A stretch of DNA of 64,000 bases from G963677325 sp963677325 (GTDB lineage: Bacteria > Bacteroidota > Bacteroidia > Bacteroidales > Prolixibacteraceae), in contig CAXXGM010000010.1 in the NCBI GenBank assembly GCA_963677325.2, positions 1-64,000 of the forward strand, in the 5' to 3' direction. The position numbers were made by a program, and so were the translations under genes. Below the pieces are notes generated by a model. It was given only the letters and a program-made list of their open reading frames with translations. It searched no databases and was not told the DNA's origin. Shown piece after piece: positions 25,773 through 34,926 of this stretch; the first letter of the stretch is position 1; each line of letters begins with the position of its first letter.

Positions 25773-28184
25773 ATGTCTATAAGTAAATCTCAAAAACATC
25801 CTCAAAAACAACCTAAATATTCTCACAGACCATGGCTGAAATGGATCCTGACATGGGGTTTTAAACTTTTGGCTCTTGGTTTATTGATGCTGGCCATTTT
25901 ATTTTCCCTTGTATACGTTGGTACGTTTGGGCAATTACCTGATTCAAAAACTTTAACGAATATAAAGGAACCTTTAGCTACGGAAGTATATTCAAAAGAT
26001 AATAAGCTCCTTGGAAGATATTACACACAAAATCGCAGTAATGTAAAGTTTAAAGAGATTTCACCAAATCTGATCAATGCACTCATTGCAACCGAAGATG
26101 TACGTTTCTATGAGCACAGGGGTATTGATGAAATGGCTCTTCTGCGAGTTGTATTTAAGACCTTATTCATGGTGGACAGAAGCTCTGGCGGAGGATCCAC
26201 TCTTTCCCAGCAGGTAGTCAAAAATATCTTCGGAAGGAAAAATTACGGACCATTAACAATTCCTGTTAGTAAAATCAGGGAATCCATTATAGCTTACCGG
26301 CTTGAAAAGCTTTATTCTAAAAATGAAATTCTGACCTTATATCTGAATACAGTCCCTTTTGGAGAGAATACATTCGGAATAGAAACTGCCGCTGAAAGAT
26401 TCTTTAGCGTCACCCCTGCCAAGCTGACCATTCCACAGGCAGCGACCCTGGTAGGTATGTTAAAGGCCAATAATTCTTATAACCCAAGAACAAATCCGGA
26501 GAGATCGCTTCAGAGAAGGAATACCGTGATTCATCAAATGGCCAAATACAAATTCATTTCCAATGAACAGGCTGAAAATCTGAAGCGGGAACCTTTAGCA
26601 TTAAAATACAATTATCTTGTTTATAACACAGGATTAGGCGCCTATTTCAGAGAACTGATTCGTCCACAAGTGGAAGAATGGTGTGAAAATAATAAGAAAG
26701 AGGATGGAGAACCCTATAATCTTTATACGGATGGTTTGAAAATTATTACCACCATTGATTCCCGTATGCAGAAATATGCAGAATTGTCTGTTCAGGAAAG
26801 GATGAAAGAGTTGCAGGCTGCTTTCGAAAAACATTGGGAAGGTAAAAATCCATGGGGGAAAAATACAGAGATCCTCCAAAGAGCTATGCGTCGTTCTGAT
26901 CGTTTTAAAAAAATGAAAGAAGCGGGAAAATCAAATGCCGAGATTACCGCTGCATTCAAAACGCGGGTAGATATGAAATTATTCTCCTGGAATGGAGAGA
27001 AAAAGATGAATATGTCTCCGATGGATTCCATTAAATATGTTCTGAATATTTTACATTGTGGATTCATAGCCATTGAGCCAAAGACGGGAAATGTTAAAGC
27101 ATGGATAGGGGGAGATGATTTCCGGTTCTTCCAGTATGATCATGTATTGGCTCCACGGCAAGTTGGTTCGGCTTTCAAACCAATAGTCTATGCATCTGCT
27201 TTACAAAATGGCCTTGCACCCAATAAATATTTTCCAAATGAACAGATAAGTTACCCGGATTATCAGAATTGGTCACCGGGTAATTCGGATGAAGAATATG
27301 GCGGATTTTATTCAATGGAAGGTGCTCTTTGTAAATCAGTAAATACAGTTTCTGTGCAGGTTTTGATGGAATCAGGAATTTCGCAAGCCGTCCATTTGGC
27401 AAAATCAATGGGCATTACGGCCGATTTGCCGGAAGTGCCATCGCTGGCTCTTGGGGTAAGCAACATCTCATTATTACAACTTGCCACTGCATATGCCTGC
27501 CTGGATAATTCGGGACGCAGGGTAGAACCGAATTATTTAATCCGGATAGAGGATGGCAATGGGAAAATCCTTAAGCAGTATACAAAAAATGGTGAACAGG
27601 AAGAAGTACTGTCTCCTGAAAATGCTTCAATCATTACTCATTTTTTGAAATCCGTAGTAAATGAAGGTACAGGATCGGATATTCGTTCGTTATATAAGGT
27701 AGAGGGAGATTTTGCCGGAAAGACGGGAACAACCCAAAATTACGCTGATGGATGGTTTATGGGGTATACCCCGGATCTGGTAACAGGTTGCTGGGTAGGA
27801 GGAGAAGAACCCTCCATTCACTTCAGAAATATCGGTCTTGGAAGGGGAGGTTATACCGCTTTGCCCATCGTTGGAAAGTTCTTTAATAAATTGTACAGAG
27901 ATCCTGCTTTCAGTGATTACAAATACCATACTTTCCCCGGGTTGTCCGAGGAAACACTGGCTTTACTTGACATCCCGCATTTCAAAGAAGACCTTGATGA
28001 AAAAGGTTTATTTAATCTATGGGGTATTTTTAAAGGGGACAACAAGAAAAAGGAAGAACGGAGTGCAGAAAAAAAGGAAGAAACCCCCGGCAAGGATGTT
28101 CCTAAGAAGAATACCGAATCAGAAAAAGATGGGAAACAACCAAATATCTGGCAAAAAATTAAGGATGCACTGAAGAAAAATTGA
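25773..28184 (+). CDS. Penicillin-binding protein 1A (bifunctional)
   Basis: An 803-aa class A PBP that polymerises and cross-links peptidoglycan. It has a basic cytoplasmic N-terminus, a transmembrane helix at about 30-52, a GT51 glycosyltransferase domain (about 75-250) with 'EDVRFYEHRGID' and 'GGGSTLSQQ', and a transpeptidase domain (about 420-720). The active-site motifs are 'GSAFKP' (S-x-x-K), 'KSVNTV' (S-x-N) and 'GKTGTTQ' (K-T-G). The C-terminus (about 755-803) is a Lys/Glu-rich low-complexity tail, probably disordered. It is complete and is followed 41 bp later by a lactonase-family gene. Confidence 0.95.
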   Translation: MSISKSQKHPQKQPKYSHRPWLKWILTWGFKLLALGLLMLAILFSLVYVGTFGQLPDSKTLTNIKEPLATEVYSKDNKLLGRYYTQNRSNVKFKEISPNLINALIATEDVRFYEHRGIDEMALLRVVFKTLFMVDRSSGGGSTLSQQVVKNIFGRKNYGPLTIPVSKIRESIIAYRLEKLYSKNEILTLYLNTVPFGENTFGIETAAERFFSVTPAKLTIPQAATLVGMLKANNSYNPRTNPERSLQRRNTVIHQMAKYKFISNEQAENLKREPLALKYNYLVYNTGLGAYFRELIRPQVEEWCENNKKEDGEPYNLYTDGLKIITTIDSRMQKYAELSVQERMKELQAAFEKHWEGKNPWGKNTEILQRAMRRSDRFKKMKEAGKSNAEITAAFKTRVDMKLFSWNGEKKMNMSPMDSIKYVLNILHCGFIAIEPKTGNVKAWIGGDDFRFFQYDHVLAPRQVGSAFKPIVYASALQNGLAPNKYFPNEQISYPDYQNWSPGNSDEEYGGFYSMEGALCKSVNTVSVQVLMESGISQAVHLAKSMGITADLPEVPSLALGVSNISLLQLATAYACLDNSGRRVEPNYLIRIEDGNGKILKQYTKNGEQEEVLSPENASIITHFLKSVVNEGTGSDIRSLYKVEGDFAGKTGTTQNYADGWFMGYTPDLVTGCWVGGEEPSIHFRNIGLGRGGYTALPIVGKFFNKLYRDPAFSDYKYHTFPGLSEETLALLDIPHFKEDLDEKGLFNLWGIFKGDNKKKEERSAEKKEETPGKDVPKKNTESEKDGKQPNIWQKIKDALKKN

Positions 28185-28225
28185 CGCATTATAGCTATTT
28201 TTAGATACAATTAAAAATTTATCCT

Positions 28226-29359
28226 ATGAGAAAACTAATTATTTTGTTGTGTATATGGGCATCCGCAGTTATAGTGGATGGCAGGCCGGTAATAAGTGAT
28301 CCTGAACAAAGTTTTTTCATCGGAACCTATACCGATGGAGAGGGGAGAGGTATTTATGAAGCTCACTTAAATATTTCAACGGGGAAAATTTCGATTCCTG
28401 ATTTAGTCATCTCATCTGATAATCCTTCATTCCTTTGCTTGACCAATGACAATAAATTCTTATTGGCAGTAAATGAAATCGTTGATAACAATGGCAATAA
28501 AAATGGATACGTTGAATCTTTTGCTGTTTATCAGAAAGGAGAACATTTGAAGAGACTTTGTAAAGTCCCCAGTGGTGGGGCTGTTCCTTGTTATGTTTCA
28601 TCAAACGCGGACAAATTTGTTCTGGTCGCAAATTATACAGGAGGAAATGTTGCTTTATTATCCATGGATGAAAATGGAATGCTTAAGCTGACCGATGTCA
28701 GGCAACATGACGGAAGTGGACCTGTTAAAGGAAGACAGGAAAAGGCTCATGTGCATAGTGCCCTTTTCGAACCCGGGACTGACCGGATATTTGTGGCTGA
28801 TCTTGGAACGGATAAAATCAATGTTTATCGTCTGGATAAAAAAAGTCAAAAGCTTATCCCGGCTTCTGTTTCTGAAATAAAATTATCTCCCGGAAGCGGT
28901 CCGCGTCATGTGGTTATTAATCCGTTAAAAAAGTTGCTTTATGTGGCCTGCGAACTGTCTAATTCTGTTTCAGTTATTGACCTGAATGATGAAGATAAAT
29001 TAAAAGAAATAGAAACTGTTTCTGCTCTTCCTGATGATTTTAAGAAAGAAAATTACTCTGCCGACATTCATATGACAAAGGATGGACGTTTTCTTTATGT
29101 TTCTAACAGAGGATTAAATTCAATGGCTGTATTTGAAATCAATCAGAAAGACGGGAAACTCAAATTAATTTCTCAGGAGCCCACACGTGGAGTGAATCCA
29201 AGAAACTTTACACTTTCTCCGGATGAGAATTATCTATTGGTTGCAAATCAAAATTCTCAAAACATTGTTGCTTTCAGAAGGGACAAAAAAACTGGAAAAC
29301 TTACCTTCTCGGATGAAGTGAAAGCCTTCACACCTGTTTGCCTTTTGTTCCATAAATAA
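28226..29359 (+). CDS. Lactonase-family seven-bladed propeller (6-phosphogluconolactonase-like)
   Basis: 377 aa with an N-terminal signal peptide (about 1-19) and repeated propeller motifs ('FFIGTYTDGEGRGIYEAHL', 'NPSFLCLTNDNKFLLAVNE', 'SPGSGPRHVVINP', 'RFLYVSNRG', 'GVNPRNFTLSPDENYLLVANQ'). The YbhE/Pgl family hydrolyses 6-phosphogluconolactone in the cytosol, but secreted Bacteroidota members like this one cannot act on that phosphorylated substrate, so a different lactone or a binding role is more likely. It ends at a strong terminator. Confidence 0.85.
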   Translation: MRKLIILLCIWASAVIVDGRPVISDPEQSFFIGTYTDGEGRGIYEAHLNISTGKISIPDLVISSDNPSFLCLTNDNKFLLAVNEIVDNNGNKNGYVESFAVYQKGEHLKRLCKVPSGGAVPCYVSSNADKFVLVANYTGGNVALLSMDENGMLKLTDVRQHDGSGPVKGRQEKAHVHSALFEPGTDRIFVADLGTDKINVYRLDKKSQKLIPASVSEIKLSPGSGPRHVVINPLKKLLYVACELSNSVSVIDLNDEDKLKEIETVSALPDDFKKENYSADIHMTKDGRFLYVSNRGLNSMAVFEINQKDGKLKLISQEPTRGVNPRNFTLSPDENYLLVANQNSQNIVAFRRDKKTGKLTFSDEVKAFTPVCLLFHK

Positions 29360-29381
29360 TACGTACGATAAGAAACATTAG

Positions 29382-29430
29382 GAGTGCGATGGTACAGTTC
29401 TTCAGTTGTGCCATCGCACTCTTGTTTTTT
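29382..29430. terminator. Intrinsic terminator after the lactonase gene
   Basis: A 14-bp stem GAGTGCGATGGTAC (29382-29395) pairs with GTGCCATCGCACTC (29408-29421) with one G-U pair and a 12-nt loop, followed by TTGTTTTTT. It ends the plus-strand transcript, and the stem can also serve the convergent ndk transcript. Confidence 0.9.
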
Positions 29431-29848
29431 AGAATTGTTCTAATTCTGAGAAGAAAAAAGATCCTTCGCGTAATGCATTTTCATCGCTGTCAGCGCCATG
29501 AATGGCGTTAGCCGTAAGTGATTCAGCATAAAGCTTGCGAATGGTTCCTTCAGCGGCTTTTTCAGGATTGGTATTTCCGATCAGATCCCTGAAATCAGAC
29601 ACCGCATTTTCTTTTTCTAATATAGCGGCAATGATGGGACCTGATGACATATATTCCACGAGATCAACAAAAAATGAACGTTCAGCATGAATAGCGTAAA
29701 AGGCTTCTGCACGCTGACGGGTAAGTAGAATCATTTTAATCGCTTTAATCCGGAAACCGGCTTCATTGATCATTTTTAAGATGGGCCCACTGAAATTACT
29801 TTTAACCGCTGAGGGTTTAATCATTGTAAATGTAATATTACCAGCCAT
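29429..29848 (-). CDS. ndk: Nucleoside diphosphate kinase
   Basis: 139 aa. It transfers the gamma-phosphate of ATP to other (d)NDPs through a phospho-histidine. Motifs are 'FTMIKPSAVK' at the start and the active-site His in 'NAIHGADS' near the C-terminus. The frame is open to 29995, but ATG 29848 gives the family's usual length and N-terminus, so the 49 upstream codons are not used. Compared with the classic NDK, the Kpn-loop region ('SSGPIIAAILEKENAVSDFRDL') is intact. It is convergent with the lactonase gene and divergent from nrnA. Confidence 0.93.
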   Translation of the reverse strand: MAGNITFTMIKPSAVKSNFSGPILKMINEAGFRIKAIKMILLTRQRAEAFYAIHAERSFFVDLVEYMSSGPIIAAILEKENAVSDFRDLIGNTNPEKAAEGTIRKLYAESLTANAIHGADSDENALREGSFFFSELEQF

Positions 29849-29984
29849 TTTTATTTTTTTATTTAAAATATTTTGATGTTTTTTCTCAGAGGTTGAAGAT
29901 AATAAAATTAATAAATATAGAATTGTCATCTGTTCCTCGGCACAATTTTGCTGAACATTTTCATAAAAGGACAACCATTTATAA

Positions 29985-29992
29985 TATCTTTG
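29985..29992 (+). promoter_or_regulatory. Candidate -7 box of the nrnA operon
   Basis: TATCTTTG fits TAnnTTTG and lies 25 bp before the TTG start of nrnA, leaving a short leader. No convincing -33 TTTG lies at the usual spacing. Confidence 0.45.
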
Positions 29993-30017
29993 CATCTTTA
30001 CTGAAAAGACATTCCTT

Positions 30018-31061
30018 TTGAAAAGATTTGATCCTATATTGTGTTATAAAATCAAGCAATGGTTGTTAACTGCAGTTAAAAAGGCAGTTATAATCCCTCA
30101 CATTAATCCTGATGGTGATGCATTGGGTTCAGCTTATGGTTTAAACAGGGTTTTACAGAATTTAGGAATGGATTCCGTGGTGATTTCTCCCGGTGATTTT
30201 CCGGCTAACTTAAATTGGCTGGGGGAAAGTTCACAGGCCTTAATTTATGAGAATGACAAAGAAACCTGTCACAGACTGATTGATGAGGCTGATGTACTGT
30301 TTTTACTTGATTTCAATGACATTAAACGGCTTGGAAAATTAAAGGACTTTATTGCGGCTAAATCAATGCCAAGAGTCTTAATCGATCATCATCCTGATCC
30401 TGAAATAGCTGCTGATTTTATATTTTCAGATGTAGAAGTTAGCTCTACGGCTGAATTGGTATATGATTTTCTGGAAGAAACTGAATTGATACAATATCTT
30501 GATCAGGAAAGCTCCGAGGCACTGCTGACAGGGATAATTGCTGATACAGGTTCTTTTAGTCATAATGCTTTCAGACCAGGAATGTATAAAATTACTGGTA
30601 ATTTGATCGAAAGGGGAGCGGATAAAGAAAGAATTAATACTCATCTTTTTAATAATTTTTCAGAAAAAAGGATGAGGTTACTGGGACACTGTCTTTCTTT
30701 AAAGCTGGAAATATTTTCTGAATATCACACGGCGTTAATATGGCTTTCCCGGGATGAATTGAAAGAATATGATTATCATCCTGGTGATACTGAGGGTTTT
30801 GTCAATTATCCACTTTCTATAAATGGAATCATATTCAGTGTGTTTTTTATGGAAATGCAGGACCAGGTAAAGATATCTTTTCGATCAAAAGGAAATTTTC
30901 CCACCAATGTGCTTTCTTCGGCCCATTTTAACGGGGGAGGACACAAAAACGCTTCCGGTGGTGAATTGAAACTTCCCATCCTGGAGGCTGTAAATCTTTT
31001 TCGACAGGTATTACCAATGTATTCTGACCAATTAAAGGAAGAAAGTTTAAAGTTGATCTGA
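30018..31061 (+). CDS. nrnA: DHH/DHHA1 phosphoesterase, NrnA-like
   Basis: 347 aa. NrnA-type enzymes degrade nano-RNAs to mononucleotides and remove the 3'-phosphate of pAp. Metal-binding motifs are 'HINPDGDALGS', 'FLLDFND' and the family DHH as 'IDHHPDPE', and the C-terminal DHHA1 domain has 'GGGHKNASGG'. The start is TTG 30018 (30 bp from the putative -7 box), and the sequence from there aligns with the family's start. FKBP and NUDIX-fusion genes follow on the same strand at 35 and 30 bp. Confidence 0.9.
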   Translation: MKRFDPILCYKIKQWLLTAVKKAVIIPHINPDGDALGSAYGLNRVLQNLGMDSVVISPGDFPANLNWLGESSQALIYENDKETCHRLIDEADVLFLLDFNDIKRLGKLKDFIAAKSMPRVLIDHHPDPEIAADFIFSDVEVSSTAELVYDFLEETELIQYLDQESSEALLTGIIADTGSFSHNAFRPGMYKITGNLIERGADKERINTHLFNNFSEKRMRLLGHCLSLKLEIFSEYHTALIWLSRDELKEYDYHPGDTEGFVNYPLSINGIIFSVFFMEMQDQVKISFRSKGNFPTNVLSSAHFNGGGHKNASGGELKLPILEAVNLFRQVLPMYSDQLKEESLKLI

Positions 31062-31068
31062 AATTCGC

Positions 31069-31076
31069 TAAATTTG
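31069..31076 (+). promoter_or_regulatory. Candidate -7 box of the FKBP lipoprotein gene
   Basis: TAAATTTG at 31069-31076 is a perfect TAnnTTTG, 20 bp before the ATG at 31097. It may give the FKBP gene its own transcript in addition to readthrough from nrnA. No -33 box at proper spacing is evident. Confidence 0.45.
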
Positions 31077-31096
31077 ACGACAAATCATTTGAGTAT

Positions 31097-31660
31097 ATGA
31101 AAATTAAAATACTGAGTCTTTTACTATTACTTCTTATTGCCGGCACCTCTTTTTATTCCTGTAATAAAACGACAAGTCAGGAATTGCGCGATCTGGAAAT
31201 TGAACATTTACAGAAATATGTAAAAAAATACCTCCCCGGTATTAAACCAAAACCATCAGGACTGTATTTCCAGGAATTAATACCTGCAAATAATACATCC
31301 GACACGATAAAAGTGGGTGATGTTGTTAAAGTCTATTATAGTGGCTATTTAATTGATGACACGGATTCCATAACAAACGGAACTTTATTTGACGGTACAG
31401 GCGATTATATCAATAAAACAGGCAATTACGAACCCTATACCTTCACTGTCGGAGCAGGTACAGTGATCGCTGGCTGGGATGAAGCTGTAAGATTAATGTT
31501 TGAAGGTCAGGTAGCCCGATGGGTTCTTCCTTCCAGATTAGCTTATTCTTCACAGCAACAAACAGGAATTCCTGCATATTCACCATTGGTTTTTTATGTT
31601 ACACTTGTTAAAGTTTATCATTCTGATTATACACCTCCTGTCGTTTCAAAGCAACGATAA
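31097..31660 (+). CDS. FKBP-type peptidyl-prolyl isomerase lipoprotein
   Basis: 187 aa. The signal peptide ends in a lipobox 'FYSC' with Cys22 as the lipidated residue, so it is anchored in a membrane and faces the periplasm or surface. A helical linker (about 25-60) precedes an FKBP domain with 'VKVYYSGYLIDDTD', 'FDGTG', 'FTVGAGTVIAGWDEAVRLM' and 'YVTLVKV'. It assists folding of exported proteins. The Bacteroidota gliding-associated protein GldI is of this class, but orthology is not shown. It sits between nrnA and the NUDIX fusion. Confidence 0.88.
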   Translation: MKIKILSLLLLLLIAGTSFYSCNKTTSQELRDLEIEHLQKYVKKYLPGIKPKPSGLYFQELIPANNTSDTIKVGDVVKVYYSGYLIDDTDSITNGTLFDGTGDYINKTGNYEPYTFTVGAGTVIAGWDEAVRLMFEGQVARWVLPSRLAYSSQQQTGIPAYSPLVFYVTLVKVYHSDYTPPVVSKQR

Positions 31661-31690
31661 TATTTAAATAAGCACTTTTGATTTAGTGTA

Positions 31691-32782
31691 TTGAAACAGA
31701 TTCAGTTACTTAAGAAATTACTGCCTGGGTTCATCCCTTTGATTGTCTATATCATTGCGGATGAAATTTGGGGAATGAAAGTAGGACTTATTGTGGCCCT
31801 TTTTACTGGTCTGGTTGAGATGGTGATGACATGGATCAGGGAAAAAAGGATTGATAAATTCGTTTTACTTGATACTTTTTTATTAGTTGCACTTTCCTGT
31901 ATTTCCATTCTTCTTGAAAACGATCTTTTTTTTAAACTAAAACCGGCCCTTTTAGAACTTATTCTTGCTGCTGTCATTGGGCTTTCGGCTTTTTCTTCAC
32001 TCGATATCATTGGATCGATGACCCAAAGATACATGAAAGGCGTAAAACTGAACGATCTGCAGCAATTGGCATTCCGCAGGAATCTTCAGAATTTGTTTTA
32101 CCTGATCCTTGTCCATATTGTTTTGATACTCTACTCCGCCTTTTATATGAGTAAAGAAGCATGGGCTTTTATCAGCGGCGGTTTGTTGTACATTTTTATG
32201 GCAGTTTATTTCGGAATAGAATATTTCAGAAACAAAAGAAATGCAAGAATCAATCAAAACCTGCCGGTGGAAGAGATGCTCCCTTTGGTCAATGAGGAAG
32301 GTAAGGTTATCGGCCAGGCACCCCGTTCCATTTGTCATAATGGTGAAAAATTGCTTCATCCTGTAGTACATCTTCATGTTTTCAATACAAGCGGACATTT
32401 TTTTCTTCAGAAAAGACCGATGAATAAATTAGTTCAGCCAGGAAAGTGGGATACATCAGTAGGTGGGCATATCTCTTTTGGAGAAGACCTTGAAACAGCT
32501 TTGGCGCGGGAGGCTTTTGAAGAGATTGGTTTAAAAGATTTTTCTGCAAGATTTATAGGAAAATACAGATGGGATACTGAGATGGAATCAGAACTCGTTT
32601 ATTATTTTATTTCCTATGATTATCAGAAAATCAGACTTCATTCTGAAGAAGTTTCGGAAGGAAAATTCTGGAGTATGTCGCAGATTGAAAGGCAGATAGG
32701 AAATAATGTTTTTACGCCCAATTTCGAGTTCGAATACAATCTGATAAAAGATTTTAAATCAAAACAGAAAAATCTGATCTAA
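31691..32782 (+). CDS. Membrane domain (septation-protein-A-like) fused to NUDIX hydrolase
   Basis: 363 aa. Residues 1-185 contain five to six transmembrane helices resembling the intracellular septation protein A / VC0807 family. Residues about 195-355 are a NUDIX domain of the isopentenyl-diphosphate-isomerase-like type with the full Nudix box 'GGHISFGEDLETALAREAFE' continuing 'EIGL'. The catalytic side would be cytoplasmic next to the membrane, which suggests a lipid-linked or membrane-derived diphosphate substrate. That is inference. The start is TTG 31691; no better start exists upstream. It overlaps the convergent methyltransferase gene by 4 bp. Confidence 0.85.
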   Translation: MKQIQLLKKLLPGFIPLIVYIIADEIWGMKVGLIVALFTGLVEMVMTWIREKRIDKFVLLDTFLLVALSCISILLENDLFFKLKPALLELILAAVIGLSAFSSLDIIGSMTQRYMKGVKLNDLQQLAFRRNLQNLFYLILVHIVLILYSAFYMSKEAWAFISGGLLYIFMAVYFGIEYFRNKRNARINQNLPVEEMLPLVNEEGKVIGQAPRSICHNGEKLLHPVVHLHVFNTSGHFFLQKRPMNKLVQPGKWDTSVGGHISFGEDLETALAREAFEEIGLKDFSARFIGKYRWDTEMESELVYYFISYDYQKIRLHSEEVSEGKFWSMSQIERQIGNNVFTPNFEFEYNLIKDFKSKQKNLI

Positions 32783-33483
32783 TCTTTGTAAATCAGAAAT
32801 ATTGCAGGACGCTTATTTAAATCCGGCATCTTATTTTTCCAGTTCAGGATCGTTTGTGTTTTGATGTATTCCGTATCAAGTGTCACATCTGCTGCTATAC
32901 AAAGCCTTGTTGACGGATAGAGTGTTGTAACAAGATCCTCAAATAATTTGATGTTTCGATACGGTGTCTCGATAAAAATTTGTGTCTGCTTTTCCAATCC
33001 GGAACGTTTCTCAATCTCCTTAAGCGCTTTCAATCTTTCATTTGGTTTTACGGGAAGATAACCAAGAAATGCAAAATTTTGGCCATTCATTCCTGACGCC
33101 ATTAAGGACAAAAGAATGGAGGATGGACCAACCAGTGGAATAACTTTTATATTTTTCTCATGTGCTAACCTTACTATTTCAGCTCCTGGATCTGCAATCC
33201 CGGGACAGCCGGCCTCAGAAATAATTCCCATATCAAAACCTTCAAATACAGGTTGAAGAAATTCTTCCAGTGTCTTTCTGTCGGTATGCTCATTTAATTC
33301 ATAGAATACAAGTTCATCAATATTGATCTGAGAATCAATCTTTTTAAGGAATCTGCGCGTAGTACGAATATTTTCGACAATGAAATATTTAATTCGTTTA
33401 ATAATTAAAGAATTATTAAACGGAATTACTTTTCCTATTTCGATATCGCCAAGGGTTGTGGGAAGGAGGTAAAGATCAGCCAT
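32779..33483 (-). CDS. RsmI-like SAM-dependent methyltransferase (tetrapyrrole methylase fold)
   Basis: 234 aa, the common Bacteroidota relative of RsmI/YraL. RsmI methylates the 2'-O of C1402 in 16S rRNA. Features are 'MADLYLLPTTLGD', 'ISEAGCPGIADPGAEIV', 'VIPLVGPSSILLSLMASG', 'FAFLGYLPVKPNER' and 'FIETPYRN', all matching the tetrapyrrole-methylase superfamily RsmI branch. It is shorter than classical RsmI (about 280 aa) and lacks the C-terminal extension, so the exact target is uncertain. It is convergent with the NUDIX gene. Confidence 0.85.
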   Translation of the reverse strand: MADLYLLPTTLGDIEIGKVIPFNNSLIIKRIKYFIVENIRTTRRFLKKIDSQINIDELVFYELNEHTDRKTLEEFLQPVFEGFDMGIISEAGCPGIADPGAEIVRLAHEKNIKVIPLVGPSSILLSLMASGMNGQNFAFLGYLPVKPNERLKALKEIEKRSGLEKQTQIFIETPYRNIKLFEDLVTTLYPSTRLCIAADVTLDTEYIKTQTILNWKNKMPDLNKRPAIFLIYKD

Positions 33484-33561
33484 AATATAATTTTAAACAA
33501 AAGTAATAAATAGTTCTTTTTCGAATCGAAATTACAGGGAAGGTATTTTATTTATTGAAAT

Positions 33562-33592
33562 TTTGTCAAAATCATTTTTTAATGTAAGTTTG
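33562..33592 (+). promoter_or_regulatory. Promoter of the MBL-fold hydrolase gene
   Basis: TTTG (33562-33565), 19-nt spacer, TAAGTTTG (33585-33592): a full match to the Bacteroidota consensus, 20 bp before the start codon at 33613. Confidence 0.75.
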
Positions 33593-33612
33593 ATCGATTA
33601 GGTTAAGAATAC

Positions 33613-34374
33613 ATGAAAATAACCCTGCTCGGTACCGGTACTTCGAATGGAATCCCTGTGATTGCCTGTAAATGTGATGTGTGCAAATCAACAGATCAGA
33701 GGGATAAAAGACTGCGAAGTGCAATCATGGTGGAAGATTCCAATACCCGGATAGTTGTCGATGCAGGTCCTGACTTTCGCCAGCAGATGCTTCAGCACGA
33801 AGTCGATCGTCTGGACGCAATCTTACTGACTCACGAACATGCAGATCACATTTTCGGACTCGATGATATCCGAAGTTTTAACTGGCAGAGAAAATCTGCA
33901 ATGGAGATCTACTGTGAAGAGAGGGTTCAGGAAAATCTCAGAAAAATCTTCAATTACGTATTTGCACTTAACAAATATCCTGGAATTCCAAGAATGGAAC
34001 TGATTGGTATCGACCATAAACCATTTAAGGTCGGAACGCTGGACATTCTTCCCATACGCCTCTATCATCATAAATTACCCGTGTATGGATTCAGATTTGG
34101 ACAGTTTGCTTATTTAACGGACTTCAATTCCATTGAAGATGGAGAATTTGAGAAGCTTAAAGGGATCGAATACCTTGTTATTTGTGCTTTGAGGAAAGCA
34201 TCTCACATCTCACATCTCAATCTCGAAAGTGCCTTGGAATTTATCGGGAAACTTTCACCGCGTAAAGCTTATCTTACTCATATGAGCCATGATATTGGCA
34301 AACATTCTGATTTATTGAAAGAATTACCTTCAAATGTGGAACCCGGTTATGATGGACTTGTTATTGATTTGTAA
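33613..34374 (+). CDS. MBL-fold metallohydrolase, PhnP-like
   Basis: 253 aa with a metallo-beta-lactamase fold and di-metal motif 'LTHEHADHIFGLDD', further His in 'HHKLPVYGF' and 'YLTHMSHDIG', and Asp in 'AYLTDFN'. An N-terminal 'CKCDVC' Cys cluster, as in PhnP, may bind zinc. PhnP is a cyclic phosphodiesterase acting on 2',3'- or 1,2-cyclic phosphates, and a related phosphodiesterase activity is likely here. No phosphonate genes are nearby. A promoter match precedes it, and it ends next to the convergent rubredoxin gene. Confidence 0.88.
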   Translation: MKITLLGTGTSNGIPVIACKCDVCKSTDQRDKRLRSAIMVEDSNTRIVVDAGPDFRQQMLQHEVDRLDAILLTHEHADHIFGLDDIRSFNWQRKSAMEIYCEERVQENLRKIFNYVFALNKYPGIPRMELIGIDHKPFKVGTLDILPIRLYHHKLPVYGFRFGQFAYLTDFNSIEDGEFEKLKGIEYLVICALRKASHISHLNLESALEFIGKLSPRKAYLTHMSHDIGKHSDLLKELPSNVEPGYDGLVIDL

Positions 34375-34379
34375 TTTAT

Positions 34380-34571
34380 CTATTCAGGAGCATCGGCCTT
34401 TTTAAATCTGTCTTTAGCTGCTCCGCATATGGGACAAACCCAATCATCGGGTAAATTCTCAAAATAGGTTCCTGGTGGGATGTCTGAGATGGGATCGCCT
34501 CTTTCTTCTTCATATTCATAATGACAATTCTGGCATTGCCAGATTTGAAATTCACGGCTTTCAACTTCCAT
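34380..34571 (-). CDS. Rubredoxin
   Basis: 63 aa, a one-iron electron carrier. Two Cys knuckles are seen: 'WQCQNCHYEYEEERGD' and 'DDWVCPICGAAKDRF'. The spacing and the 'DWVCPxCG' signature are classical. A few residues precede the first knuckle and a short acidic tail follows. It is probably a donor to oxygen- or peroxide-reducing enzymes in an oxygen-sensitive organism, and the window also has ferritin and glutathione peroxidase. The frame overlapping it at 34376-34564 is a shadow. Confidence 0.93.
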   Translation of the reverse strand: MEVESREFQIWQCQNCHYEYEEERGDPISDIPPGTYFENLPDDWVCPICGAAKDRFKKADAPE

Positions 34572-34740
34572 ATTAATCAGAATAAAAAAATGAATACAAT
34601 ATATTTAGACGAAAAGATAATTAAAATGACCCGATCCTATCAATTACTTTAACTCCGTTTTCAACACTTAAATCTTAATGAAAGAAAACGGTTGCCATTC
34701 GACAGTGCCTTTTTATTTAATCCCTTTCAGGTGATCCTGA

Positions 34741-34803
34741 CTTGCTATAACCTTCCTTGCTATAACCTTCCTTGCTACCATGCTCGTACCATGCTCGTAC
34801 CAT
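34741..34803. repeat. 11-bp/15-bp tandem repeats, locus 1 of the GTAC family
   Basis: Two copies of the 15-mer CTTGCTATAACCTTC (34741-34755, 34756-34770), then CTTGCTACCAT (34771-34781), then two copies of GCTCGTACCAT (34782-34792, 34793-34803). The 11-bp units are the exact complement of those at 45193-45236. It lies in the 355-bp gap 34572-34926 between rubredoxin and the oxidoreductase gene, which otherwise shows nothing recognisable. Confidence 0.85.
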
Positions 34804-34926
34804 CCTTGTGAAATTATGTTTTATCTAAATTTAAATCAAGTAAAAAACACGATAGAAGGCAGTATCAAATGACTTCTAATCCAGATAAGGAAGTAAATGA
34901 GAATTCATGTATGAAGATTTTCTTAG

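Noticed and set aside
29849..29995. N-terminal extension of nucleoside diphosphate kinase
   Set aside because: The extra 49 codons do not fit the family and include a hydrophobic AT-rich stretch; ATG 29848 gives the normal start.
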